Counted from the first letter of the stretch, positions 22,205 to 33,250 are shown. The stretch: 64,000 nt of DNA from Paragorgia papillata (GCA_035771165.1 JAWNZC010000473.1:5418501-5482500), one strand, 5' to 3'. The notes: generated from the sequence alone by a model not told the origin. Translations and numbers: made by a program.

Positions 22205-22395
22205 TGATTTTATTGGGAGGGGGGGGGGGGGGCAGAGAACCTGGAAAAACCCTTGAAGCACAGGAGAGATGAACTACAATAACTCTACTCACACAAGTTC
22301 CAAGCTCAAGCCTGTGACAAGGTGTCCAAAGTGGTCACCCATCCAAGTACTAACGCCATCCAATCAAGCTTAACTTTGGATCACAGTGGTCAGGC
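22205..22395 (-). mobile_element. 5S-rRNA-derived SINE, copy 2
   Basis: On the minus strand, GTTAGTACTTGGATGGGTGA is followed by a body with GAGCTTGGAACTTGTGTGAG and CTCTCCTGTGCTTCAAGGG, parallel to copy 1. Spacing between the 5S part and the body matches. A G-run of 14 or more marks the far end. The two copies are clearly diverged, so the family is not recent here. Confidence 0.6.
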
Positions 22396-22506
22396 AACTC
22401 TTCTGTCTCTTCACCACCCATGCTTCCCATATGGTCATATAGGTATAGTACCAGTTAAAAACTGGTGTAAAATGTATAAATCAGCAACTAATGTTTACCC
22501 CATATA

Positions 22507-22622
22507 CTTAACAGTTATACCATGAGCTCGAGCCGTATATGAGCTCATAGCCAACGAGGCGCTTCGCCGAGTTGGCTATTAGTTCATATACGACGAGAGT
22601 GAATGGTATAACTGTTTTATTA
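22507..22622. mobile_element. Palindrome with central GA-GGCG-CTT-CGCC-GA hairpin
   Basis: Outer arms ACAGTTATACCAT/ATGGTATAACTGT. At the symmetry centre TAGCCAAC and GTTGGCTA enclose GA, GGCG, CTT, CGCC, GA. See findings for the shared core. Confidence 0.65.
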
Positions 22623-22624
22623 TA

Positions 22625-23400
22625 TAGCCAAGCACTGTACAAGAGACAAAATTACAGCGAAATGTTTGAAACGACAAACTTCCGGCATAGGCATGCAACT
22701 AATACTTCCGCCATGCGTAATGATGCATTCACATAGAGTTTCTCGCTGAGCTGTTCGGTAAACAGCTTCGAAATGTTGTATAAATGTTGCTCGAGACGCA
22801 AAAATGTGTTAAGCAGACCAAGAAAAAATATTAAAAGGTACCTTTATGTAGTCAAAAGGTGGGTCAGTTGTTTATATTAGCGCTGCTGTCGTGAAAAAGG
22901 TTTTGATTTAATGCAAAAATGAAACTGAAACACCTTCGGCAGTGAAACTTAATTATTTAGTTGGTTGTTTTTGAAAAAGAACATGCTTTTTACTACTCCA
23001 AATTCTTATCTAAATAAAAAAAAATCTCTTTACTGGTGATCTCCTACGAAATGTGTGTTGTGAGCTTGATTTTAACCGTAAGTTTCTTTGTTAATGTGGC
23101 AACAAATTAATATCAACCCGCTAATTTAGTCGGGTTTTTGAAGTAAAAAGATGTAATTTTTAGGTGAATTTTACCATTTGACATGCTAAATTGTGTATTT
23201 GTTAATGTATTTGTACACAATGTTGTTTTTTTATACATTGGTTTGAGGGTGTTGGTGTTTTACTGTATAAAAATCCGTCAATTTCAACTCTTTTCGGCAG
23301 TTTAAAAAAACATGCCGCCATCTTGTTTTTCCTCTACTAGCAGGATATGAGCTAATAGCCTAGTAGTAGGGAACCAATCAGATTACGCTAAAGCTAATAT
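22625..23400. other. No gene recognised
   Basis: AT-rich; includes a YY1-like GCCGCCATCTTG at 23313. Probably upstream flank of the Crypton-like fragment. Confidence 0.3.
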
Positions 23401-23589
23401 CCGATAGCATGCTATATAATAACAATGTTTATTTTTCTCAGGTCTGTAACTGCAGGTCCGTAACAAAAATGCCGGCTTCTGATTGGCTAAATACGAGGTC
23501 CGTATCACACAAGTACGGACCTCTCGTTTTTCCCGCCAAAACTAATATGGGGGTGAAAAACAGTTTTCAAACCAAAAAAGTGGTGGAAA

Positions 23590-24009
23590 ATGTACTCCGA
23601 CGATAGTGAGCATGGCGAGAGCGAATTTTATTATCCCCAAGACGACGTCCCAAGCACAATTGCTGGAAATTTAGTCTATTCAGACCCAAACGCGAACGAA
23701 AACGGGTGTTACAATGGCAGCGATATTGACATCCAAAATTATATTGAGAGTCAACGACCGGAAAACACGAAGAAGAAAAAAAATACGATATAAATGTCAT
23801 TACCAGGTACTTTTTTGTCTATAAATGAAGTACGAGAAATTCAAACCATACCTGCCAAGGAATTAAACATCCTCCTCGCCAAATGTTTCGTTAACGCTCG
23901 CAAGAAAAATGACGACGTTGACGAACCTTCGTCTCTCACAGTTTTTCAGAGAAGTCTTTCAGAGAAGTTGACTTGTGACAATTATTTTGTTTTAATGTGG
24001 GAAAAATAA
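23590..24009 (+). pseudogene. ZMYM/KIAA1958-like (Crypton-related) N-terminal fragment with two frameshifts
   Basis: Two adjacent open frames form one degraded coding region. The first (from 23590) starts MYSDDSEHGESEFYY and ends SQRPENTKKKK. The second (to 24009) contains INEVREIQTIPAKELNIL, then CFVNARKKNDDVDEPSSL and TVFQRSLS. The order RPENTKKK, then REIxxIPAxELNxLL, then EPxSLxxFQRSL is what I recall from the N-terminal part of ZMYM, QRICH1 and KIAA1958-type proteins. These derive from Crypton tyrosine-recombinase transposons. Between the frames an A8 and a T6 run each need a one-base shift in opposite directions, so the lesions nearly compensate. After FQRSLS the similarity stops and a palindromic element begins at 24007. 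The catalytic recombinase domain is absent. Homopolymer assembly error is possible. Confidence 0.5.
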
Positions 24010-24167
24010 ATAAGTTATCTACCAAACTTGTCGGTCCGTACTGGAAAAATATTGCCTCGGTCTCGACTGCACGGAACTCGGCCTGCGGCCTCGTTCCGTA
24101 CAGTCAAGACCTCGGGCAATATTTTTCCAGTACGGACCTCCAGTTTGGTAAATAACATATATATATT
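24007..24167. mobile_element. Palindrome abutting the Crypton-like fragment
   Basis: Arms GTTATCTACCAAACT with GTCCGTACTGGAAAAATATT and inverse. Centre ACGGAAC, TC, GGCC, TGC, GGCC, TC, GTTCCGT. Same family as 46146-46293 (GTTATTTACC, GGTCCGTA, ATATTT). Confidence 0.65.
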
Positions 24168-24169
24168 AC

Positions 24170-24855
24170 TTGTAGATACAAATTAAAAAAAAACAATGCC
24201 TTGTAGTACATTGTATAGCTATAAGAATATTATGTCACATATAACATATATGTATAAAAAGTAATAAACACAGTGTCAACAGCCATAAGACAATATATTT
24301 TTTTGTTAAAAATATGAGATACATACATGTTGATATAAACTTGGTCAGTCACTCAGCTGTTAAATTATGAATATTTGAGGTGATTGAAAGATGTAGACAA
24401 TTATTTATTATTCAAATAGCCATCGTTTATACGTTCCAATGATACTTCTTGAAGTCATATCCAGTGTCCATATGACGATATACAATAAATATTTAATTAT
24501 TTTACATACAAGTACGGAAAACTATGAAATCTGAAAAGTGAACTCGTCATGAAGAACGGCCACGATGCATGGGCCACGATGAATCTGTTATCTGTCACAC
24601 TTTAAACTCGAACCAGAGTTCCAAAAATACCACAAAGGCAAGTAAGTATTTCTTGTCTCCTTGAAATGACTTTTGCAAAGGAATAACTCTCAATTTCTCA
24701 GATTAAGTCCCAATAAACACGTTATTTCGCTTCACTCCTTCTCGAAAACAAGCCATATTACATGAAGACCGCGATGGGAGAATGGGTGTGAAATTATCTG
24801 CGCAGCGCAGTAGGCGTCAACGCGTTAAGCCAATCAGAGTCAATTTTCAAATGGA
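24170..24855. other. No gene recognised
   Basis: AT-rich with no distinct feature. Confidence 0.3.
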
Positions 24856-24859
24856 TTGT

Positions 24860-25097
24860 CCCAGAGCCATTCGTTTGCCGCGCGCGTATGGGTCTGGGTA
24901 CGAGATTGGCCCTGAAATGGCTGTTACCAGAGCCTCCAGACTAGTTCCTAGTCCTCTTTTCTCTCGAACGTATTTTGGTGACGTCACAGAATAGGGATCG
25001 AGCAAGAGGACTAGCGGAAAATGTTCATCTTTATCTATCATGAATCCTGATGGAGCTCGGTCGCTCGGATTCTTTAATCTTTATGAACGAGGGCACT
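24860..25097. repeat. Inverted counterpart of 16425-16593 with a CCCAGAGCC hairpin
   Basis: GGATTGTCCCAGAGCC, then GGGTCTGGGTACGAGATTGG, followed by the repeat shared with 16425. The 2.9-kb foldback is absent here, so this may approximate its empty site. Confidence 0.5.
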
Positions 25098-25484
25098 TAA
25101 ACAAACTTCTTCTTCTTGACTAGCAGACAGCAAACGAGTAGGTTTCTTTGTTTTACATTACGTTAAAAGGTTGTTACATACGAAGCTTTATAAAGTAGTG
25201 TTCGGCGTAGGAAGTGATTGTGTTGAAACACATTTATACAAATCGAAATATGCTTTTTAACGTTTCGGCAGTAGACCAACCTTGCTATATGATGTTATAA
25301 AGAATTGTGCAGACCGACGTGAGTGTTATCTGCCTTGGTTTTCCGCCAAACGGCTGTTTGGTGCCTGTATAATTTGGGGCCAGTTTTGGGGCCAGATTTG
25401 GGACCAGGCAAAACATTTTATTCCAGGCCTCTCACAATTCGGTCTGCCGCTCGACGTTAAAAAGAGAGGCCTGGGAACCAGGCT

Positions 25485-25556
25485 GCCAGAGCCTCGTCAT
25501 TCTCGTCCCCAGAGCCTCTCCCGTGCTGGCGAGCGTTAAAAGGCTCTGGGGGAACA
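25485..25556. repeat. CCCAGAGCC hairpin beside telomere-like copy 2
   Basis: CTCGTCCCCAGAGCCTCTCC, then AAGGCTCTGGGGGAACAG. A near-identical inverse occurs at 26627-26682, about 1.1 kb away, on the other side of telomere-like copy 2. Confidence 0.55.
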
Positions 25557-25562
25557 GCATAT

Positions 25563-25910
25563 CCTCCTACCTAGAATTACCAATAATCAGTAAGTGTGAA
25601 ATCCCTAGAATTACCAATAATCGTTAATTTTAAAAAACTAATTCCCAACCCACCACCCCAACCTAACCCTAACCCCCCCGGAAACCCTAAACCTAACAAA
25701 AAAAACCGGTGAACCTAAACCTAATCACAACCCTCCGGGAAAATGTGGCTCCTCTCACACCCCGGCCACAACACCCCTCTAGGATTTTTAGCTTTATATG
25801 TTCAAGTTTAACATCCCGCATGTGGGACAAAGAATTACCTACAATTACCAATTATTGGTAATTCAAGGCCGTTTCACACTTACTGATTATTGGTAATTCT
25901 AGGTAGGAGG
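25563..25910. mobile_element. TIR element carrying telomere-like repeats, copy 2 (inverted)
   Basis: Same ends and interior as the element at 9430-9744, reverse-complemented; the telomere-like part reads CCTAACCCTAACCCCCC here. Length differs by about 33 bases. The outer flank ACATGTTGCA matches copy 1's outer flank. Confidence 0.7.
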
Positions 25911-26620
25911 ACATGTTGCAGCGAATCCAAACCGGAACACCAAGATTCTTTGGTGTTCTTTCTAAAGCGCATGCGTTTAAGTTCGCGGTTTGGGAGTTGG
26001 ACACGAGATCATCGGCAGTTGTTTGCAATATAATTTTCCTTTCGTTTTCGATTCTGGCGGTTTGGCTGTCTCGTATTGACTCGTTTGACTTTGGAACAAT
26101 TCTGATTGTGGTATATTCTGTTCGAAGAAGGTCCCTGCTGAGTGTAGCTCATCGCCGCGTTTATTCGGCGGGGCAAAAGGCATTAAAATTTACGAGTTCG
26201 CTTCAGAGCTTGGCAATACTAGAGCCGCGTCGGAATTTCTTCGTATTTACGGCTTCTTTTAGTGAAGGTAGTTCTCTTTAATATGTTGCACCGTTCGTTT
26301 ATATTTGACGTGTATATTTCATTGAGATTCTATAAATATGTACCATGCAGGCATGCACAAACAGCCAGCGGTGTGGTGTCTAATATCGTCTATCGCCTAT
26401 CGATTTCAAATTGCTGTCTGTCTTCTGTGTTTGATTTAATTATATAATGGGAAACGGGTTGATTGCTTTGAAAAATGTTCGATTAAATTGTTCGGATTAG
26501 AACTATGATTAGAATTGTGCTTCGTTGTCAGTTTTCGTGTCTCAAATACTGTTTATCTCAAATACTGTTTATCAGTTTATATAGGCCTTTGAATTTGAAC
26601 AACCAATCAGATCGCGAGAT
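25911..26620. other. No supported gene
   Basis: A 122-codon plus frame begins inside the TIR of the upstream element and is therefore doubtful. Otherwise nothing. Confidence 0.3.
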
Positions 26621-26626
26621 ATATGG

Positions 26627-26735
26627 TTCCCCCAGAGCCTTTTAACGCGCGCCAGCACGGGAGAGGCTCTGGGGACGAGATTGGAGCCTCGTGTGAGTAT
26701 GGGAACGCGTGTGTCTGGGGACGAGATTGCCCACA
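26627..26735. repeat. CCCAGAGCC hairpin, inverted pair of 25485-25556
   Basis: TTCCCCCAGAGCCTTTTAAC, then GAGGCTCTGGGGACGAGATT, then a second partial CTGGGGACGAGATTG. Bounds a 1.1-kb unit with 25485. Confidence 0.5.
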
Positions 26736-27367
26736 AACATGACGTTCATCGATAATTACATGAAGTACTAAGCTTATTGTAAACCGTTAGGAGCAACATG
26801 GCAGAAAACCAAGCGATTCGGCGAGGATATCTCTTCGGATTTCTTCTATTTCGGCTAAAAATGTTTTGTTTCAAGTACAAGTAATGAAGAGGAAGCAAGA
26901 AAAGCTTACAATCTTGAAAGAGGTTTTTGTTTTTGTAAATAAAGATGTAAACATTAGTTTCGTACATGCGCAGAACGGACTGTATATAGATCACCTTTAA
27001 TAATCATACTGCTGTCATGGAACACGTTATTTAATATATAAAAAATATCTATACATATCAGTTCTGTATACAGATATAGCAGATCTTTAAGAAAGTTAAG
27101 TACATTCTGCATGCAGGCCTGATATGTATACAATTTTTCCAGAATGATCGGGTTTTTTTATACAGCGACGTCAGCGTTTTGGACCATAAAAACAGACAAA
27201 TACCAAATTTTACTATTTAATAATTGTCCACCACTCATTCTACACTACTCTAAAGAATAAAGCTCGAAATATTAGAAACTTCCAAAATTCTTGAGAAAAA
27301 AAGAAGCTTTAGTGGCGAGAGGCTCTCTTAAATTATTGGGCGCCATCTTAACAAGAGCCGAAACACC

Positions 27368-27400
27368 ATGGTCGGTTCAACGCGGAATATCTCGAAAACG
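27368..27400 (+). CDS. Possible short first exon with strong start context and donor
   Basis: CACCATGG at 27365 is an optimal start context. It opens 11 codons (MVGSTRNISKT) that end at GTGAGT, a consensus donor. Twenty bases upstream is GCGCCATCTT, a YY1-type site common near start codons. I could not identify a partner exon downstream, so this remains a candidate only. Confidence 0.25.
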
Positions 27401-27943
27401 GTGAGTGGGTCACCAGGGGTCGCCACGTTAGAATCGAAGATTAGACATTTGTTTACCTCATTATGCAAAAATTAGGAAATTCGAGATTTACTTTGAAAAT
27501 TGCTGATAGACACGAGCTCGGGTCATCACGTGGCGACGACGTGACATACATAAACTATCAAAATAAGTAGAAAAAATACATTTACCTCGCAAAATCCTGC
27601 AGATATAGACAGTCCAATAGTAGTTTAAACTATATCGCTTTCTTTCTTCAAAAAAATTTGAATAACAATAGCTCAAAATCCAATATTTCAACGTCCAATG
27701 CTGAATTTTTAGCTCATCAGTTTCTCGCAAACGACGACAAAATAAAGCCATTTCATTGGTCGAGATACTCACGTGACATTCACGTGACAGCTGTCCGGCC
27801 TGCTTGATCTGATTTCGAGAAATGCGTAGTCTGACTAGTCTCGTGTTCACAGATATTCGCTACCAACGAAGAACGATTCAGAGACCACATAACAACATCA
27901 TCGTTAAAGACACCTATATATCATTCGATATTTGTACGTAAAA

Positions 27944-28222
27944 ATGTTAAAGGTTTATAGAGAGGCTGGACAGAATGTAGCAGAAACAGTGGACAACATA
28001 AGAGAACTGAGTACAACGGCAGTTCTTGTTGCGAAAGCTCTATTCGTCTTACTCCTTGTGTATGCAGTATCCGCGTTGAAAACACTTTTATCAGAGATGT
28101 ATTTTGAAGAGGAAAAACTCCTTGTAGGATTTGTATACTGGATGTGTATGTTTATGGTGCTAGCTCTGACGATTCATCTTGTCGCCCAAATACCGCATTA
28201 TTTAGCCCGGAAGAGACCTTAG
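27944..28222 (+). CDS. Small membrane-protein ORF, two predicted helices
   Basis: A 92-codon frame from an ATG in fair context (GTAAAAATG) to TAG. The product begins MLKVYREAGQNVAETVDN, then has a helix (VLVAKALFVLLLVYAVSA), a charged loop (SEMYFEEEK) and a second hydrophobic region (LVGFVYWMCMFMVLALTI), ending HYLARKRP with a basic tail. The codon use and amphipathic pattern look coding. The FVYWMCMFMVLAL segment is reminiscent of a helix in receptor-like 7TM proteins, so it could be a detached piece of a Grl-type gene; that is speculative. It lies about 30 bases before a dead non-LTR fragment on the same strand. No intron signals are evident. Function unknown. Confidence 0.4.
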   Translation: MLKVYREAGQNVAETVDNIRELSTTAVLVAKALFVLLLVYAVSALKTLLSEMYFEEEKLLVGFVYWMCMFMVLALTIHLVAQIPHYLARKRP

Positions 28223-28299
28223 TATCGTTCCTCTATATTCCTTCGCGTTGTCTCTTTGGACTTTGTGCATCGAAACTTTGACGAAAAAGATTAATCCCT

Positions 28300-28815
28300 T
28301 TCAAACATTCCTTGTCTCGTATGTTTTATTCAAGTACCCTTCAATGGATCAGGAGCACATCAACGAAATCATAAAAAAGGCAAATAAGCGCTTTTATTTT
28401 ATCGTATTATTAAAGCGTGCAAACGTAAAAGCTAAAGACATTGTGAATTTTTATTGTACAGTTATCAGGCCTATTCAGTTTAGCGTATTGTGCACAGGCT
28501 TTTCATCATTCACTCCCGATGTTCCTGTCTGACGATCTTGAAGTTGTACAGAAACGTGTGTTAAAAATCATCTCGCCTATAGCGAGTCTTATAATCAAAT
28601 ATTAGATCATTTTGGTCTCCCCACACTGTTTCAAAGACGCGAAGAAACGTGTTCCAAACTTTTTAACAATATTATTAATGATTCATCACATAAACTATAT
28701 CATTTACTACCTCCCAAACATGAGGCTATGTACGATCTTAGAAGTAACAGAATGTTTAATATGTTTCAAGTAAATACGAACAGATTTCTTAGTAAATACA
28801 TTTATTCCTGCTACA
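28300..28815 (+). pseudogene. Non-LTR retrotransposon reverse-transcriptase 3' fragment
   Basis: From about 28340 the + strand reads as the end of a LINE reverse transcriptase in shifting frames: INEIIKKANKRFYFIVLL with KAKDIVNFYCTVIRP, then DDLEVVQKRVLKII, then LDHFGLPTLFQRRE and YDLRSNRM. This order (thumb region, VQKRxLKII, RR-E-xCxKLF) is typical of the C-terminal third of CR1, L2 or RTE-like elements. At least two frame changes occur, around 28490 and 28590. The endonuclease and catalytic YADD box are absent. It ends near 28815, just before a different repeat family. Confidence 0.7.
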
Positions 28816-28819
28816 TGGG

Positions 28820-29010
28820 CGGCGGAAGGTAAAAATTATTGGGGGGGGGGGGGGGCATGAGCGGCGGAAGGTAAAAATTATTGGAGGGGGGGAGACTGCG
28901 AGTGCCTGAAAGGCGCGAGACATCTAGGGGGGTCCGGGGGCATGCTCCCCTGGGAAATTTTTAGGTCTCGGAAATGCTATTTTGGCAGCGTTTTCAGGTA
29001 GATTTTAGTG
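28820..29010 (+). repeat. Dispersed family centred on GGGGGCATGCTCCCC
   Basis: Two near-copies of GCGGCGGAAGGTAAAAATTA flank a G-run, then GGTCCGGGGGCATGCTCCCC, GGGAAATTTTTAGGTCTCGG and AAATGCTATTTTGGCAGC. The CATGC core and the following A/T-rich block recur at 38515, 41925, 42575 and 45770. Confidence 0.5.
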
Positions 29011-29227
29011 AGGTTTTATGAGATGTTGAGTGAGATTTTGAGTCGGAAATACAAAGTCATAATAAATAATTATACGCCGATTTCATATTCTGTGGATGTG
29101 CGCAGGCGCATGGCTTGTTCGTTTCCAGTACCCCTAGCCTGCGAAGCAGGCGCTCGTAGGGTTGGGCGGGGGTGCAGATTTCACCACACGCCATTACAAA
29201 AGGGACGAGAATGCAATAAAAATGATG

Positions 29228-29560
29228 GCTTACACTGTAAATTCAAAAGAGTCGTTTTGACCTCAAGGAGTCAATTCAGCTCTTTTAATCTGGGGGTCGT
29301 TTCGACTATTTCAAGGAGTCATTTTTACTCCAAGAGTTGTTTTGACCCAAATGTGGAGTCAAAACGATTCTTTGCCGGAGTCTCTGCATTCTCTCTTAGA
29401 GTCATACGACTCCTGGTGGGATCGTCTGACTCTTTATGGAGTGAACAAAGAGTCGCGTTACTCCTCGATCGAGTCGATTCACCAAAAGAGTCACTTACTC
29501 CTTGATAAAGTCACTTCATCAAGAGTCGTTTTACTCCTTGGTGGAGTGAAGAGCATGCAT
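29228..29560. mobile_element. Word-type element, GAGTC/GACTC words
   Basis: About 330 bases with roughly twenty GAGTC or GACTC words, e.g. AAAGAGTCGTTTTGACC, TGGAGTCAAAACGATTC, GGTGGAGTGAAGAG. The left edge is near ACACTGTAAATTC. Open frames through it are artefacts of the repeat. Confidence 0.55.
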
Positions 29561-30111
29561 TAGCTATGCTTTTTGTTTAGCATGTCACGCATATCATTCA
29601 GATAGAAGGAACGCGGCAAATCGTGGCGTACCGATAAAGTCAAAAATGTCATATCGACATGTATATAGTCCGTATAGACCAATGCAGCTTGGGTTAAGTG
29701 ATGTATACCAAAAGCATATATCACTTGAAACTTATTTATAATAATCAATTATAATGGTGAGAACGTCTAAAAGAGCATTCAGTATGAAACACGAACTTTT
29801 TAACTTATAAACGTTAAAGAGAACATAAAGGAGAACTTATTAATTTGGAAGTGAAATTTTACTGATGTAGTGAGCAACGTGAAGAAAGAAACTTGGAGTT
29901 GCAAAGCTATTTGAAGCCAAGGATTCTGGTGTGAAATTTTAATAACATGGGGCTTTCCGTAAGTGTTTATATTTTTTGTTATTTATAGCGACTGGTCATT
30001 CATATATGGGAGTCACAAGTATTTTCTTTTACGAAGTGGCTAAATATCTTTATGGCACTTTTCGTGTAAAATTTATTGCATGCGATTATACTGTACGAAA
30101 GGGTTCTGAAA

Positions 30112-30205
30112 ATTTTGTACGCTCGACAGTGGGCTGCCGAGTGTACAAAAATTTTGTACGCTACTCAGCAGTGGGCTGCCGAGTGTACAAAAATTCTGAA
30201 AATTT
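30112..30205 (+). repeat. Two-unit tandem repeat of about 46 bp
   Basis: AATTTTGTACGCT, then AGTGGGCTGCCGAGTGTACA, repeated twice with a small indel. Confidence 0.6.
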
Positions 30206-30504
30206 TGTAAAAATGGCATTAGGCCATTTGCATGATGACGTGAGATGGCATTGGGTGACTACAACTACCAGAATGCTTTGCCAGTATTCTAGGGTGTTGG
30301 CTAAAAGGGATGACTCAAAAGGACCCATCCAGTCCTTTCGCGACTTTTCCAAAATATGTCGTCAAATTTGTTGTTTTTCAAATTTGTTATCAACTTTCAG
30401 TGAGTCTCAAGATTTTTGCAATTTTTTCAATACCCTAACTTGTCAACATACATAAACCCTAACAGACTAATCAGAAATCTGGTTTACCGCCTAGCTTTTT
30501 TGAA

Positions 30505-30728
30505 AAACATATATATGTAATATCATGTTTGCGGGGATTTCTTTTGTTCTCACAGGTCCATTAACAACTAATATACCTCATTATATTCATTTTTACTAAT
30601 CCTACCTCCGTTGACGTCACACCAGGTCTGATTAGAACTAATCATACCCGGTTTGACGTCAACGGAGGTGACAACAAAAGAAATTCCCGCAAACAAAAGA
30701 AATTCCCGCAAACATGATATTACAAAGG
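30505..30728. mobile_element. Inverted-repeat element, GTTTGCGGGGATTTCTTTTG
   Basis: Left ATATCATGTTTGCGGGGATT, right inverse AATTCCCGCAAACATGATAT, with inner pairs CACCTCCGTTGACGTCA/TGACGTCAACGGAGGTG. A 19-base segment of the right end is duplicated. Confidence 0.6.
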
Positions 30729-30729
30729 A

Positions 30730-30945
30730 ATAGCATAAAAAGAGCTAATCTATTAAACGCCCCGCTCGATTTGGGATACACCTCTTTTTATGCTATATTA
30801 CTTATAATTATATATCATACACGAGGAGGAGTGTTTCATCAGGATTTCCAAACACCGGGACGAAGCCGAGGTTTTTGAACAAATTTCGAGGTGTTTGGAT
30901 ATCCTGACTATGAAACACTCTTCCGAGTGTATCATATAGCTTCTC
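30730..30945. repeat. Two adjacent palindromes
   Basis: ATAGCATAAAAAGAG/CTCTTTTTATGCTAT (30731-30795), then ATGATACAC-GAGGAGTGTTTCAT...ATGAAACACTC...GTATCAT with TTTCCAAACACCGG inside (30818-30942). Confidence 0.55.
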
Positions 30946-30999
30946 AAACAAATCAGCAGTTTTAAGAGAAAATCGAGGCGAAAATTCCTCCGATATCAC

Positions 31000-31520
31000 A
31001 ACCTCCGTCTCGGTACTGATTTCCTTTGTTTTCGGTTCATCAATTATTAATGAATTTGAGAAATATATTTACACGATTTCGACTACCGTAAATGCTCGAT
31101 TTAGCGCCGCGGCGCTTATTAAATTATCCTACTTCTGGATGCAGCGCTTATTAAATATAAGTTGACAAAATGCTCAACACAACAAAAACCTAATAAATTT
31201 AAATAGAACGTTTTTTTCATAGAAAAATCCAGTGCTCAACAGCCCAATAAATTCAAAAAAGAACGTCAACGTCCGTCCTGGTCATCGCATTCTTGATATG
31301 TCAACAAATTCCCTTAACTCATTCCTGTCCGAGGGCTTCCCCAGAGATGAATAAAATCGTCTGGCGTTAGCCAGAATAAAATACTAAAGACCAATTCGGA
31401 CAGGAAAGAGTTAAAAGTCTAAGAGCACCTAATCCTGATGTGATTTTCTTGCAGATATTTTTAGTATTGTTTTTCCAAGATAAATGTATTGTATTAAAGA
31501 TTCCCTTTACAGAGGATTTC
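31000..31520. other. No gene recognised
   Basis: AT-rich; two short copies of AATAAATTYAAAWAGAACG near 31190-31265. Confidence 0.3.
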
Positions 31521-31526
31521 ACATAA

Positions 31527-31695
31527 CTTTAGCCGATTGTGTTCCGAAGTTCGTTCGTTATTTCCGAAGTTGGCGCCGAACTTCGGAAATTCATTACGTA
31601 ATAGCCAATCAAGTTGCGAACTTCGAAACGAACTTGCGAACTTCCGAAGTTCGGAAGTTCGTTGTTCACGGCAACATTTCGAAGTTCCCTGTTGG
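31527..31695. mobile_element. Word-type element, CGAACTTCGGAAGTTCG words
   Basis: Eight or more GAAGTTCG/CGAACTTC words, including ATTTCCGAAGTTGGCGCC and its inverse. Ends unclear. Open frames on both strands are by-products. Confidence 0.55.
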
Positions 31696-32119
31696 ACGTA
31701 TAGAGTAAATATTCGAATAACAACAGATCTTAATACTTTCGGTAGACAAAACCTATAGTGCTGGATTCGGCAGATTCAAGCGATCATTTCGATATAAAAT
31801 TTATTTAAATCGGGCAAACAGAAAATATTTAAGAGGAGATTTTTTAGATTATCGAGAAACTGGCGCTCAAAAATACCGTGATCCTTTGCGAAAAAAACAG
31901 TGAATTCTGTTCTTTTTTGGAACATGGCGGTGAACGCTGTAATTTGTTGGATTTTTTGCTTATTGATCTAATAAAAACTCACTCATTGTTACATGTAATA
32001 CTTGAAATGTTGTCTTCAATACAATTTCGTTCACTGGAAGTTGGTGCAACATCTTCACGGCGCTTTTAACGGCAACAACGTGCTTCATTAGATTTTATGG
32101 GGTTATGTTCGACAGCAGA

Positions 32120-33245
32120 AGGCACACAGGTAAGAATATTTCACTTATTTATTTGTGTTACTAGATGATTAGATTTCTTAAAAAACATTATATGGGTAGG
32201 AACATATATTAGTAAGCTTTGTGTCGTATCTGCATCAGTTTGATATTAGTCGCACATAATTAACCTTTTTCGCCCGTTCAAGTGATAGACATGTGGTGTT
32301 TTACTTTGAAAACCAAAATTTTGTTGGTTCCAACAATGTTTTGTTCAGATTCACTTTGAAATTGATGTTGATCTCAATAATGCTGTATTGTGTGTGAAGA
32401 AGGGTTGTCATATTCCAGAATAAGCCTGAATCAATGCATGTATTGAGGAGTTTTTTGACGATTAATGTTTATTTTTAGTCTTGAAACTTTGTTATTGTAT
32501 GCCATAAATTCGTACCAACTAACCAAGTAGAGATATTCAGAAATATTAGATATTTTTACCTTAAAACTAATTGGCACACCGTGAACCTTATGGTACATTA
32601 CATTCGATCGGCGAGGTTTAAAACCATCGTTGTTTTAAAAAAAAATAAGCGGATGGTCCTCGCAATATTTTTAAAGTAAATATTACAGTTTTTGCATTTT
32701 CATCATTTTATTTTAAAATGGACACCTATTGCTTTCTTGGTTATAAAATATTTTAATTAATGACTAAACCTTTAAAGGTTTGCTTACTATGTAGTTTTAA
32801 AAGCAAGTATTAATAGAATGTCAGCCAAAATCTAATAGAAAATCCAGAAAAATAATTATCAGGGTTTTTTATAATGAAAAGTTGCCAGTTCTTGCCAAAT
32901 GGGCCAAAAAATGTTTTGTGGGCATTACTAAAATGTAAAAATAACTCTTAATTTGGATTGGCACACCACATGGTATACTTTATCTTCTAGTTTAATTACT
33001 ACTCTCCAAAATAAAAATGATTTAAAGAAATTTTAGGTGGATGGTCCTCGCAGAATTTGAGCATTTTTTGTACTCTTATCTGTTTTGTAGACTGTAATTT
33101 GATTAAGGTGGCAATGTGAGGTTTTATTTCTAAAGCAAAGATTATAGAAAACGTTGGAAAACATGTGCAGTAGATGAAAGTCGTAGTAATCAATTCATAC
33201 TACTGTAGTACTGTGCAAAGAAACATATATGTAAGGCTGCAGTGG
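32120..33245. other. No gene recognised
   Basis: Very AT-rich. A start codon followed by a GTAAGA donor occurs at 32097-32129 but is unsupported. Confidence 0.3.
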
Positions 33246-33250
33246 TTATC

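Noticed and set aside
25913..26281. 122-codon plus frame
   Set aside because: Its ATG lies at the edge of the telomere-like element, and the sequence shows no domain or splice support.
32097..32129. Short exon MGLCSTAEGTQ with GTAAGA donor
   Set aside because: Only start and donor fit; no partner exon and weak start context. Such matches are expected by chance in a window this size.
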